The position numbers and the translations under genes were made by a program. From contig JAQUWT010000006.1 of assembly GCA_028692765.1 (NCBI GenBank), positions 1 through 56,542 on the forward strand: a stretch of DNA of 56,542 nt. Reading direction: 5' to 3'. The notes beneath the pieces are model-generated. The model did no database searches. It saw nothing but the letters and a program-made list of their open reading frames with translations, and was not told the origin of the DNA. This document shows, one piece after another, positions 18,825 through 27,996 of the stretch (the first letter of the stretch is position 1; every line of letters begins with the position of its first letter). Source of the stretch: Patescibacteria group bacterium. GTDB taxonomy: Bacteria > Patescibacteriota > Patescibacteriia > Patescibacteriales > UBA12465.

Positions 18825-19781
18825 ATGGCCGCGCAAAAAGCGATAGCTAAATATCTTCTCGATTTCCTTGATTACTCGGAAATAGAGAAAGGGCTGTCAA
18901 GTAAAACTCAGGAAAATTACACTCGTTTTTTACGGAAGTTTTTTAATTGGCTAAATAGTGCCGGCTTAGCTTCCTTGCAGCCGGCGGCTTTATCGGCCGA
19001 GCATATATGGCAGTATAAGGTCTTTTTATCGCGCCACGCCGACCCTAAGACTAAAAAAACTTTAAAGAAAAGCACACAGAATTATTATTTAATCGCCTTG
19101 CGTTCCCTCTTGGAATTTTTTGTGGAAAAAGATATTGCTTCCCTGCCGCCGTCAAAAGTAAAATTGGCCAAGGACCGGAGCGATAAGGAGATTAAATTTT
19201 TAAAATTGGAACAACTGGCCAGCTTATTGAATTCGCCGGATACGGGCGAAATTATCGGTTTGCGGGATAAGGCGATTTTAGAAACCCTATTTTCTACCGG
19301 TCTGCGCGTGGCGGAATTGGCGGCCTTGAATAGAGATCAGATTAGGATTAAAAATGTCGGTCAAGATTTAGAAATAGCCGTTATCGGCAAAGGCAGTAAA
19401 ATCAGGACAGTTTATTTTTCCGCTCGTGCGGTCAAGTCATTGAAAGCCTATATTGACGAACGCAAGGATTTCGATGAGGCTCTCTTTATCAATTATCGCC
19501 GCGGTAGCGCTGGTAGCGACCGCTCTCGCCGTTTGAGCGTGAAAAGCATTGAAGATATTGTTAAAAAATATGTAAAGATTACCGGTTTGCCGGTGATGGC
19601 TACGCCGCATACTTTGCGTCATTCTTTCGCTACCGATTTGTTGAATCAGGGGGTGGATTTGCGTACGGTGCAAGAATTTTTAGGCCATAGCAATATCGCT
19701 ACCACGCAAATATATACGCATGTGACTAATAAGCAGCTGCGCGATATCCATCGCAAGGTTCATGAAGGACGCTCTCTCTGA
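18825..19781 (+). CDS. tyrosine recombinase, XerC/XerD-like
   Basis: Start trimmed from 18771 to MAAQKA; catalytic set STGLRVAEL, HTLRHSFAT, LGHSNIATTQIYTHV; ends TGA. Confidence 0.9.
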   Translation: MAAQKAIAKYLLDFLDYSEIEKGLSSKTQENYTRFLRKFFNWLNSAGLASLQPAALSAEHIWQYKVFLSRHADPKTKKTLKKSTQNYYLIALRSLLEFFVEKDIASLPPSKVKLAKDRSDKEIKFLKLEQLASLLNSPDTGEIIGLRDKAILETLFSTGLRVAELAALNRDQIRIKNVGQDLEIAVIGKGSKIRTVYFSARAVKSLKAYIDERKDFDEALFINYRRGSAGSDRSRRLSVKSIEDIVKKYVKITGLPVMATPHTLRHSFATDLLNQGVDLRTVQEFLGHSNIATTQIYTHVTNKQLRDIHRKVHEGRSL

Positions 19782-19806
19782 CAATTGTTTGTTTTAGATA
19801 AATATC

Positions 19807-19840
19807 AAAAAAACCTCAGCCTTTACGGCTGAGGTTTTTA
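19807..19840. terminator. bidirectional intrinsic terminator
   Basis: aaaaaAACCTCAGCctttacgGCTGAGGTTttta between convergent genes. Confidence 0.9.
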
Positions 19841-19861
19841 TTAGTGGTCAAATTTTTTATT

Positions 19862-21112
19862 TTAAGGTAAATAATCCAGGGGGTTTACCGGAATACCATT
19901 TTTTCTTACTTCAAAATGTAAATGTGAACCGGTAGAAAATGGTCCGGAACCGGGCATCCCCGGGCCGCCGCCGGTTTTTCCTATTAGCTGGCCTTTGGCG
20001 ACATATTGATCGGCTACGACATTGACACCGGAGACATGGCCGTAAATTGTGGACAAACCGTCATTATGGATAATCATGATATAGGCATAAGCGGTGGAGC
20101 CGTCAAATTTAGCTCGGGCAACATAGCCGTCCGCGGCGGCATAGAGCGGGCTTCCCTGCTTGGAGCGGATATCGACGCCGGAATGTTCGCCGATGATTTT
20201 ACGGAAAGGATAATCAGGGTCATGGAAAGTGGCAGTGATAGTTCTTCCCGGCACCGGCCAGGATAGAGTGCTATCGCTTCCGGCTAGCCTATTCTTGTCG
20301 TTTTGCGACATTTTGTCCCTAATGGTTTTTTCTAAGCCGGCAATTTCCGCTTCGGCTTGAGCCGCTTCTTTTTTAGCCTGTTTAAGCAAGTCTTGATAGG
20401 CTTTTTCCGAAGAGCGGGTCTCTTCAAGAAGATAATTTTTTTCCGCCTGCTCGTAAGCCAGTTGTGCCCTCTTCTCTTCTAAATCTTTTTTAAGAACGGC
20501 CAGTTCTTGGCTTTTTTCCTGAATATCTTGCTGAGCTTTATCAAGGCGGTCTTTATCGTTCTGTAATTTGGCTAAGCTATTGCGTAATTCCTCGTTGGCA
20601 TTTTCCAGATATTTAGATTGGTTGAGAAATTCCGAAATAGAATTATTGAGCAACAGTATTTCCAGAGCGGATACCTGGTCTTGTTTGTAGACCAGGCGCA
20701 GTAATTTGGCGATATGGTCTTTTTGTTCATCGATGCGGCTATTTATATCCATTATATCCAAGGATATTTTTTTAGACTCCAAATCAGTTTTATTGATTTC
20801 CAGATTAGCCGCGTCTATTTCCAACTGGGCCTTGGCGCTGCGATCTTCAAGAATACCCAGCTGGGAGTTGAGGTTATTTTTTTCTGCCTGCTTGGCGGCG
20901 ATAGCTTGAGTATAGGCCTTCTGCTTGGCGGCTAAAGCTTCTAATTGCTGTTTTTGTGCTTGAATCTGTTGGTTTAACTGCTGGATTTCCGCGTTTGCCA
21001 TGTCATCGCTTTGGCCGGTGGCCTGTTTGATAATATCAATTCCAGAAAAAAGCAGGGCCAAAACTAGGCCTGCCAAGAGAAAGGTTGATAATTTTGAGTA
21101 TTTTGCTTTCAT
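19862..21112 (-). CDS. coiled-coil murein hydrolase activator / M23 peptidase (EnvC-like)
   Basis: Signal/TM, long coiled coil, M23 motifs HSGVDIRSKQGSPLYAAADGYV and SHLHFEVRKNG. Confidence 0.9.
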   Translation of the reverse strand: MKAKYSKLSTFLLAGLVLALLFSGIDIIKQATGQSDDMANAEIQQLNQQIQAQKQQLEALAAKQKAYTQAIAAKQAEKNNLNSQLGILEDRSAKAQLEIDAANLEINKTDLESKKISLDIMDINSRIDEQKDHIAKLLRLVYKQDQVSALEILLLNNSISEFLNQSKYLENANEELRNSLAKLQNDKDRLDKAQQDIQEKSQELAVLKKDLEEKRAQLAYEQAEKNYLLEETRSSEKAYQDLLKQAKKEAAQAEAEIAGLEKTIRDKMSQNDKNRLAGSDSTLSWPVPGRTITATFHDPDYPFRKIIGEHSGVDIRSKQGSPLYAAADGYVARAKFDGSTAYAYIMIIHNDGLSTIYGHVSGVNVVADQYVAKGQLIGKTGGGPGMPGSGPFSTGSHLHFEVRKNGIPVNPLDYLP

Positions 21113-21160
21113 GGTTGTATTATAACATTTTTTTGATATTCTGTAAAATATATCTTATCC

Positions 21161-22144
21161 TTATTTAAAATTTTCATAAACCGTAGCGGATAGGTCTCTG
21201 ATGGCCCCGCCCATTTTATTAAAATCATCGCCTCTAGTCATGATGCAGAGAAGATAGGGGCTTTGTTTAAGATAGATAATACCGCAGTCATGCAGCTGCT
21301 TGTTTTCCAGCCAGACTCTTTCCCCGAATTTATGCGAGACGGCAATATTGGCGGGTATGCCCGCTTTCAGTCCTTTGTCAAATTGCGACTGGCTTAATAT
21401 TTCCAAGGCTTTTTCCGACATCTCTCTATTTAGATAAGAGGCGTTATAGAGAATACGGAAAAAAGAAGCGTAATCTTTGACGTTCATAAAATTTTCCATT
21501 TGATCGCTGTTGGGGGCGGCTATTCCTAAATCTCGATATATTTTATTGAGATATTCAGGGTTCATGTGCTGCATTAGAGCCCCGGCGGCGCCGTTATCGG
21601 AATAGATAATCATGTATTTTATGAGGTCGTCGATAGTATAGTCTTGGCCGCTGTCTACGTGTTTAAGGGGGAGGATATTTTGTGAAAGATTGCTGACTTC
21701 ATTTTCAATGGTAATGCGGTCGTTTAATATCTGGCTTTGCTCTTCGGCCAGTTTGAGATAAGCAATCATCAGCGGCACTTTTAAGAGGCTGGCCGGGGTA
21801 AATTTTTCCTGTTCGTTAATACCTATCCAGGGGCCGTTGTTTAAATCGCGGAAATAGACGCTGGCATAAATGATATTGCCTTGCCCTATATTTTTATTAA
21901 TTACTTCTTTAATTTTTTTCTCCAAATCATTTTGCCTAATATCATGAATGTCGGCGCATTCTAATAAGGGGCTGATATAGCTGTAGCCGCTTTGGTGCAC
22001 TTCTCCTTTTTGGCCGGTCTCTTCTTCCAACGAGAGGCCGCTATGATAATAGTTAGACCAAGCGTAGCTGATAATCAAGCCGACTCCGATAGCGATAATG
22101 ACACTAACAGCCGCTTGCCATAAGCTCAGATTTATCCTTTTCAT
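21161..22144 (-). CDS. class A beta-lactamase-fold serine hydrolase (PBP-like)
   Basis: N-terminal TM; SxxK in FTPASLLKVPLM; SDN in IYSDNGAAGALM. Confidence 0.82.
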   Translation of the reverse strand: MKRINLSLWQAAVSVIIAIGVGLIISYAWSNYYHSGLSLEEETGQKGEVHQSGYSYISPLLECADIHDIRQNDLEKKIKEVINKNIGQGNIIYASVYFRDLNNGPWIGINEQEKFTPASLLKVPLMIAYLKLAEEQSQILNDRITIENEVSNLSQNILPLKHVDSGQDYTIDDLIKYMIIYSDNGAAGALMQHMNPEYLNKIYRDLGIAAPNSDQMENFMNVKDYASFFRILYNASYLNREMSEKALEILSQSQFDKGLKAGIPANIAVSHKFGERVWLENKQLHDCGIIYLKQSPYLLCIMTRGDDFNKMGGAIRDLSATVYENFK

Positions 22145-22151
22145 ATTTTAA

Positions 22152-23342
22152 TTAATGATTTTGTAATTTTTGTAGATAAATAGCCGCCGCTTCTTGCCGG
22201 CAGGGGTGTAATGTCTTTAGAAATTCTTTTTCATTAATCCACGACCAAGCTTGATGGTCCCAGTAGTTTATCTTAATTTCTTCCGGTTTGCCGGTAAACT
22301 CCACGATTAGCAAGCCTTGTTCTTGACCGCGGTAGCCGAAATGCTTTTCTCCCTCTATATTTTGGTAGCGCCCATTTTCTTTGGCAAATTCATAGCGGTA
22401 TAATTTTTTATAGCTGGCGATTATTTTAAAATTAATTGCGCCGCTTTCTTCCCTGATTTCTTTGCTTCCAGCCGAAACTAAGTCTAATTCATCCAGGCCG
22501 CCTTGAGGCAGCTGCCAGTGTCCGGACTGTCCTTGGCGCTCGACAATAAAAATATCGCGGCCGCTTGGAGTTTGGCGATACATTAAAACGGCGACATTGG
22601 GGCGATAGCGGTACGGCAGAAAAAAGCGCCAGATTATTAATTTATAGACAAAAACGAAGGTGGCTCGCCAGATGCGTCGCCAGCGCTCCGGCTGTTTGAT
22701 AAAGCGCCAGAGCCATTCTAAACCTCCGCGGCGCATTATTTTTGGTGCCCTCCGGACGCGGCCGCTTAAAAAATCGAAAGCGCCGCCCAAGCCGGCCGCT
22801 ATCGGCAGGCAATTTGTATTAATAATAAGGTTGTGGAGATATTTTTCTTGTTCCGGCGCCCCTAAGAGGCAGATGGCTAATTCCGGAGAAAAACTTTTTA
22901 TTTTTTCCAAATCTTGCTCTTCAACTCGAGGCTGACGCTTGGTGCTAATAATTAGGCTAGAAGCTTTCGGATATTTTTGCGACAGAACCAAGCGCATGTC
23001 CTGTTCGCTGGAAAGACTGTTTTGCGGCTTTATTATCAGGACTTTCCTGCTCTTGTTATTCGCTTCTTCCAACAGGTATGGCAGCAAGTCGGCGCCGGTA
23101 AGGCGCTTTAATTCTTGGCCGCTGAGCTTAGCGGCTATTTTTAAGCCGAATCCGTCAGCTAAAGACAGGTCGGCGTGATTAAGCAGATAGAATAGTTCTT
23201 CGTCTTTTTGGGCAGCAAGGATTATTTCCGGATTGGGGGTGACAATTAAATGAGACTTGCCGTCATTATAAAATTTCTCGATAGCCGCTTTGGCTTCGAG
23301 CCAGCCGATTTTTCCGGTATTGATTCCCAGGATGTTTGCCAT
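22152..23342 (-). CDS. fusion of WecG/TagA-type glycosyltransferase and Nudix hydrolase domain
   Basis: Start trimmed from 23426 to MANILG; GT26 motifs TPNPEIILAAQ, SLADGFGLK, LTGADLLPYLLEEA, LGAPEQEKYL, GGAFDFLSGRVRRAPKIMRRGGLEWLWRFIKQPERWRR; then HWQLPQGGLDELDLVSAGSKEIREESGAI. Confidence 0.85.
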   Translation of the reverse strand: MANILGINTGKIGWLEAKAAIEKFYNDGKSHLIVTPNPEIILAAQKDEELFYLLNHADLSLADGFGLKIAAKLSGQELKRLTGADLLPYLLEEANNKSRKVLIIKPQNSLSSEQDMRLVLSQKYPKASSLIISTKRQPRVEEQDLEKIKSFSPELAICLLGAPEQEKYLHNLIINTNCLPIAAGLGGAFDFLSGRVRRAPKIMRRGGLEWLWRFIKQPERWRRIWRATFVFVYKLIIWRFFLPYRYRPNVAVLMYRQTPSGRDIFIVERQGQSGHWQLPQGGLDELDLVSAGSKEIREESGAINFKIIASYKKLYRYEFAKENGRYQNIEGEKHFGYRGQEQGLLIVEFTGKPEEIKINYWDHQAWSWINEKEFLKTLHPCRQEAAAIYLQKLQNH

Positions 23343-23368
23343 ATTCTCTTTCTCCCTGCGTTTAATTC

Positions 23369-23377
23369 TGCTATAAT
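23369..23377 (+). promoter_or_regulatory. extended -10 promoter upstream of corA
   Basis: TGCTATAAT about 80 bp before the start. Confidence 0.45.
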
Positions 23378-23458
23378 AGAAAAGTAAAACTATCCTTATT
23401 TTATTACAAAAAAGGGTCAGAGTCAAAGTTATTTTTTGGCCGCCTTATTTTTCTTAGT

Positions 23459-24424
23459 ATGGGAAATTATAAAAAAATCAGTCCAAAAATAGAACGCCTG
23501 GTTATTGATAAGCCCGGCAATGATAATGCACTTACTTGGATTAATATTATTGATGCCGGCCGCAAGGAAGTTGACTACTTGCGCAAGGAATATAATTTTA
23601 ACCTTGAGCATTTGCGCGCTTCGGTGGCGACTGTCTTTTCGCAGCGGCCGATGGTGTCTGAAGATAGCGGCTATCTTTTTTTAATCCTCCACTTCCCTAC
23701 TTTTTTTAAAGGCAAAATCATCGCTGGCGAGATTGAATTTTTTATCGGCCACGGCTATCTGGTCTCTTTGCATAACGATAATCTGCCGGCTTTAAATGAG
23801 CTATTTAATACTGCTAAGAAAGATCAGGATTCTTTACTATCCTATCAAACCGAATCTTCCGCCACGCTTCTCTATGAAATTTTGGACCGTCTGCTTAATT
23901 CTTGCTATGCCTTGATTGACCAGAATAGTCTGGCAATAGAGGAGGTTGAAGACTTGATTTTTGAACAGCAGCAGAAGGATGCGGTGGCGAAGATTTTGAA
24001 TCTGCGCCGCAACATTATCAATATCCGCAAGATTATGCAGAATCACAAGAATATTTTGCAGAAGCTGATGCTTATGCGTAGTTCTTTGGTGCCTGCGGAA
24101 TCTTTAAAGAAACAGTATGGTCGCTTGGTGGAACATTCAAAGCGTATTTGGGAGATGCTCGACAATCAGAAGGAGATGGTAGAGGTTTTAAATGATACTA
24201 ATGAAGCTTTATTGAATGACCGGATGAATAATATTATGAAGACCCTCACCCTTTTTTCAGTTATCGTTTTTCCCTTAACGCTTTTGGCGGCTATTTTCGG
24301 CATGAACGCCAGATATATGCCTTTTGTAGATCAGCGCTATGGTTTCTGGATAATTTTGCTAATTATGGGTCTGGGGTCTTGGGGGATGCTCCATTATTTT
24401 AAGAAAAAAGATTGGCTGAATTAA
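23459..24424 (+). CDS. corA: CorA family divalent cation transporter (copy 1)
   Basis: Two C-terminal TMs with GMN motif (AAIFGMNARYMPF). Confidence 0.88.
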   Translation: MGNYKKISPKIERLVIDKPGNDNALTWINIIDAGRKEVDYLRKEYNFNLEHLRASVATVFSQRPMVSEDSGYLFLILHFPTFFKGKIIAGEIEFFIGHGYLVSLHNDNLPALNELFNTAKKDQDSLLSYQTESSATLLYEILDRLLNSCYALIDQNSLAIEEVEDLIFEQQQKDAVAKILNLRRNIINIRKIMQNHKNILQKLMLMRSSLVPAESLKKQYGRLVEHSKRIWEMLDNQKEMVEVLNDTNEALLNDRMNNIMKTLTLFSVIVFPLTLLAAIFGMNARYMPFVDQRYGFWIILLIMGLGSWGMLHYFKKKDWLN

Positions 24425-24507
24425 ATTTGAATAAATAAAACATTTTTAGCTTATATTAAAGGAATATTATGTAGTTAATATTCCTTTTGTTTTTCTTTAT
24501 ATTACTA

Positions 24508-24577
24508 TTGACAAAATATTAATTTTTTGCTATTATTTGATTGTTAATTTGACAATTATCTTAATAAGTATTATATT
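24508..24577 (+). promoter_or_regulatory. tandem sigma70-like promoters upstream of the GT4 gene
   Basis: TTGACA-17bp-TATTAT (24508-24536) and TTGACA-17bp-TATATT (24549-24577). Confidence 0.6.
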
Positions 24578-24595
24578 AAAAAGTTATATTTATAT

Positions 24596-25705
24596 ATGAA
24601 AATTGCTTTTATCGGACAAAAAGGAATACCGGCGCAAACGGGGGGCGTGGAAAAGCAAGTGGAAGAGCTTTTAATTCACTTAGCGGCTCGCGGGCACGAT
24701 GTTTATGCTTACGCGCGGCGTGGCTACGCTCCAGAAATTAGCGAGTATAAAGGGGTAAAAATAATTTCTCTGCCTTTTATAAAAGGCAAGAATTTTGAAG
24801 CAATCTCTAATACTTTTTTAGCGGTTTTGCATTCCGCTTTCCGCCGTTTTGATATTATCCACTTTCAATCTATTGGGCCCGCTTCTCTGCTTTGGCTGGC
24901 AAAATTATTAAATCCTCGTACTCCCATTGTTTTTACTTTCCACTGTCAGGATTACTATCATAAGAAGTGGGGTTTATTTGCACGCTGGTATCTTCGATTC
25001 GGCGAGAAAATGGGTTGCCGTTTAGCCGATCAAACATTGGTAACTTCTCAGGAACTAACTACCTATGCTTTAGCTCGCTATGACAGAGGAGCCGCTTATA
25101 TTCCCTCAGGCATCAATCCGCCCTCCTTGCCTGAAGTGAGAGAGATTCGTCGCTGGGGTTTGGAAAAAGACAATTATATTTTTATTGCCTCCCGTTTAGT
25201 GCGCCATAAAGGTGTTCATTATGTGATTGAGGCATTTAAGGGTCTGCAGACTGATAAGAAGCTGGTAATTGCCGGCGAAGGCGCTTATACTGACGATTAT
25301 GTTGAGGAATTAAAAGAATTGGCCGGCGATGATAAGCGGATAGTTTTTGTAGGCAATCAGAGCGGCGCTCTTTTAAGCGAACTTTATGCTAATGCCTATA
25401 TGTTTATTCAGCCCTCTGAATATGAAGGCTTGTCTATGGGTTTATTGGAGGCAATGTCTTTTAGTCTTCCCTGTTTAGCTAGCGATATTCCTGCTAATTT
25501 AGAGGCGATGAATGGCCTGGGTTTAAGTTTTAAGAATAAAGATGTGTCCGATTTGTCTGAGAAATTAAGTTATGCTTTAGATAATCAAGAAATTATGAAA
25601 ACGCAAGGACGAGCCCTTCAGGATCGGACGCGTCAAGAGTATAATTGGGAAAAGATTGTTGATCAAACAGTAGCGGTCTATGAGCGCTTATTAGCTAAGA
25701 AATAA
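24596..25705 (+). CDS. GT4-family glycosyltransferase
   Basis: GQKGIPAQTGGVEKQVEELLIHLAARGHDV; PSEYEGLSMGLLEAMSFSLPCLASDIPAN. Confidence 0.9.
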   Translation: MKIAFIGQKGIPAQTGGVEKQVEELLIHLAARGHDVYAYARRGYAPEISEYKGVKIISLPFIKGKNFEAISNTFLAVLHSAFRRFDIIHFQSIGPASLLWLAKLLNPRTPIVFTFHCQDYYHKKWGLFARWYLRFGEKMGCRLADQTLVTSQELTTYALARYDRGAAYIPSGINPPSLPEVREIRRWGLEKDNYIFIASRLVRHKGVHYVIEAFKGLQTDKKLVIAGEGAYTDDYVEELKELAGDDKRIVFVGNQSGALLSELYANAYMFIQPSEYEGLSMGLLEAMSFSLPCLASDIPANLEAMNGLGLSFKNKDVSDLSEKLSYALDNQEIMKTQGRALQDRTRQEYNWEKIVDQTVAVYERLLAKK

Positions 25706-25721
25706 TTTTTGTTTTTTGATT

Positions 25722-25750
25722 GCCCCGTTTATTGTAAACGAGGCAAAAAT
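25722..25750 (+). terminator. putative terminator
   Basis: GCCCCGTTTAttgTAAACGAGGC hairpin after the GT gene, weak U tract. Confidence 0.5.
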
Positions 25751-25806
25751 AAGGACGAAAAGGTTTTGTTCTTTAAAACCGAATGTTTAACTCTAAATCT
25801 GATACC

Positions 25807-26964
25807 ATGAAAAAGTTTTTTCTGTTTCTGTTTGCCGTAGCTCTTATTTTTACGGGCTGTATGAAGGAATATGACGAAGTGCCTATTCCCAATTCTTCCG
25901 AGGCGCCTTATTTAAAGGTTACCGGCGCTATTACTAATGGCGATACTGCCTACGCCGCTCCGAATATTTTTTTGAAGTTTTGGCTCGATTCCCTGCCGTC
26001 GGCGGTGGATAATTACACCTTTTCCTGGAACCTTGATGGCGGCGATTATTCAACTGCCACTAGCCCGGAAAAAAAATATTCCGCTGGCATCTATGATGTC
26101 AGTGTGGTAATTACGCCCGTTAATGGCGGTGCCTCTATCACCAGAAGTATAGTCTTGGTAGTTGATAACAGCTCGGCTTGGGAGACTACACTTATCTTAC
26201 TCTCCGCCACTCCGGTATCCGGTAGTAATTATGATTATGCTATCGCCATGAGAACGACGGCAATTTATAATTACAGCAATATTGCCGCCGATCCTTGGGA
26301 CCGGGGTGATTTTACCGGCTGGGATTTTAATTATCTGACTGAGACCACCACAATTAACGGCATCTTATATGTCGTTGACCACGTAATTTTACCTGCGAAT
26401 GAAACTCAGGTGCAAAGGTTTACCTATGGAAAAGGTAATGTTTACGCCTATGCCCCTGAGTCGCGCTATTGGATTATCACTGCCCCAGGTGAGGGAGTAT
26501 TCGAGGTTTACCTGACAAATGGTCAGATGTCCCCTAATCCTGTCGGGGCTGGTTTGATTCCGGGCGACAATGGCGACCTGATTGGCGGGGCTTATGCGCC
26601 GACAATAAGAACGGAGATAAAATACTCCAGCATTCCTTTGTGTGATTCATTGCGAATATACGTGAATTATCAGCAATATGCCAACGGGCCTCAGCCTTTC
26701 CTTGGTCGCTTGCTTAACAATGATAACTGGCAAAATATTGCTTTAGTTTTAATGAGCGGAGACTATGCTGGTTGGTGCTATCAGACCTTTGCCATCAAAG
26801 ACTTGGCAAACGGACTTTATTTCCGTTTTGGGCCTAGTCTTACGGCCCCCAACGCCTATGGGCAGATGGAAAATTCAAAATTTTTTCTTCCCGGCGACAA
26901 TATGCTGGGATTGCAGATTACCAGCGGTTTAAAATCTGGGACGTATGAAATACGCCGGATGTAA
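25807..26964 (+). CDS. lipoprotein with PKD-like domain
   Basis: Start trimmed to MKKFFLFLFAVALIFTGCMK (lipobox FTGC); PKD-like FSWNLDGGDYSTATSPEKKYSAGIYDVSVVIT. Confidence 0.7.
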   Translation: MKKFFLFLFAVALIFTGCMKEYDEVPIPNSSEAPYLKVTGAITNGDTAYAAPNIFLKFWLDSLPSAVDNYTFSWNLDGGDYSTATSPEKKYSAGIYDVSVVITPVNGGASITRSIVLVVDNSSAWETTLILLSATPVSGSNYDYAIAMRTTAIYNYSNIAADPWDRGDFTGWDFNYLTETTTINGILYVVDHVILPANETQVQRFTYGKGNVYAYAPESRYWIITAPGEGVFEVYLTNGQMSPNPVGAGLIPGDNGDLIGGAYAPTIRTEIKYSSIPLCDSLRIYVNYQQYANGPQPFLGRLLNNDNWQNIALVLMSGDYAGWCYQTFAIKDLANGLYFRFGPSLTAPNAYGQMENSKFFLPGDNMLGLQITSGLKSGTYEIRRM

Positions 26965-26984
26965 CAGCTGCGGTTTGCAGAATT

Positions 26985-27020
26985 CCCCTCTACACTTTTG
27001 AGTGTTAGAGGGGATTTTTT
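26985..27020 (+). terminator. intrinsic terminator
   Basis: CCCCTCTACACttttgaGTGTTAGAGGGGattttttat. Confidence 0.85.
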
Positions 27021-27042
27021 ATATTAAATAGATTTTTTGATA

Positions 27043-27072
27043 AGAAAAAACCGGTAACTGTGAAGTTACCGG
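27043..27072 (-). terminator. intrinsic terminator
   Basis: CCGGTAACTgtgAAGTTACCGG followed on the minus strand by TTTTTTCTTA. Confidence 0.85.
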
Positions 27073-27092
27073 CTAAACTACCATAATTTGTT

Positions 27093-27950
27093 TTATCTGG
27101 AATGGTAGTTTATTTTTGAGACAAATTGATAGCCGCCCAGTCCGTTGTCCTGGATTTGGGGGTCATTTTTTAGATTAGCATTGAGCTTTACCAGCTCATG
27201 CCATAGCCACATATCATATCCGTATTGAGAGTTATTTCCGACGTAGGCAGTCCAGGCCCAATCTTTATCAAGCATATCGTTGAGTATAAGGATTGGGGTT
27301 CTGTAGTAGGTATATTCACCCACTTCTTCTCCTTTTGGCCCTGACTCGCTATTAAGATTCGATGAGGTTTGCGTCCTGTTCGGGATTTTATTTAGCAGGC
27401 TGGTTTTTACATAGAAAAATAGCTTGCTGTTTTCGTCAAACGCGCAACCACCATCTCCAATCACGTCACCGATATATTGGTTAGTAGCAATCATCGGGTT
27501 GGTGCTTTGGGATGCGTTGGCGGCCGGTGCAGATGATGAGGTTCGTGTCTGGTTGGCGGCCGGTGCAGATGATGAGGTTCGTGTCTGGTTGCTGGCTGCC
27601 GGCGTGGACGATTTACGACTTGTCTGAGTAGCCTTTTTCCCTTCCTCGCAAGCTTTTAAAGCGGCCTGCAGGCGGGCAATCTCCTGATACATTCGTACCA
27701 GAGAGTCTCCGGAAATATCAACCCCGACAATTGTGCTGGTTTCAGGGGTACATGGGGTCGAAGTAGGAGGTGCTATTGGCTCTTCAGTTTGAGCCTTGGT
27801 ATTATCGTTGCTTTTTTTATTTTTGCCAAAATGATTGGCAAAAAAAGCGACTAAAGCGATAATGACTAACCCGGCGATTGCTGTAAATATCCAGCTCTTT
27901 CCCCTTTTTTCCGGATTGTTAATTCTTGAATTTTCTGTGTTAGGTTCCAT
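27093..27950 (-). CDS. single-pass membrane protein with low-complexity T/S/A/N linker
   Basis: TM near N-terminus; tandem ANQTRTSSSAPA repeats; unidentified C-terminal domain. Confidence 0.65.
   Translation of the reverse strand: MEPNTENSRINNPEKRGKSWIFTAIAGLVIIALVAFFANHFGKNKKSNDNTKAQTEEPIAPPTSTPCTPETSTIVGVDISGDSLVRMYQEIARLQAALKACEEGKKATQTSRKSSTPAASNQTRTSSSAPAANQTRTSSSAPAANASQSTNPMIATNQYIGDVIGDGGCAFDENSKLFFYVKTSLLNKIPNRTQTSSNLNSESGPKGEEVGEYTYYRTPILILNDMLDKDWAWTAYVGNNSQYGYDMWLWHELVKLNANLKNDPQIQDNGLGGYQFVSKINYHSR
27517..27588 (-). repeat. 36-bp in-frame tandem repeat (2 perfect copies plus degenerate flanks)
   Basis: ttggcggccggtgcagatgatgaggttcgtgtctgg at 27517-27552 and 27553-27588. Confidence 0.9.
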
Positions 27951-27996
27951 TTTTCTCTAGATTTGTAAATTGTGATGATTATTATTGTTTTTGTTG

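Noticed and set aside
18825-19781. Xer recombinase as a mobile-element integrase for this window
   Set aside because: It looks like a housekeeping XerC/D, has no adjacent att repeats or tRNA, and is about 36 kb from the orphan tRNA end.
27517-27588. Possible CRISPR-like repeat (36 bp)
   Set aside because: Copies are directly adjacent with no spacers, in frame within a coding linker, and no cas genes are present.
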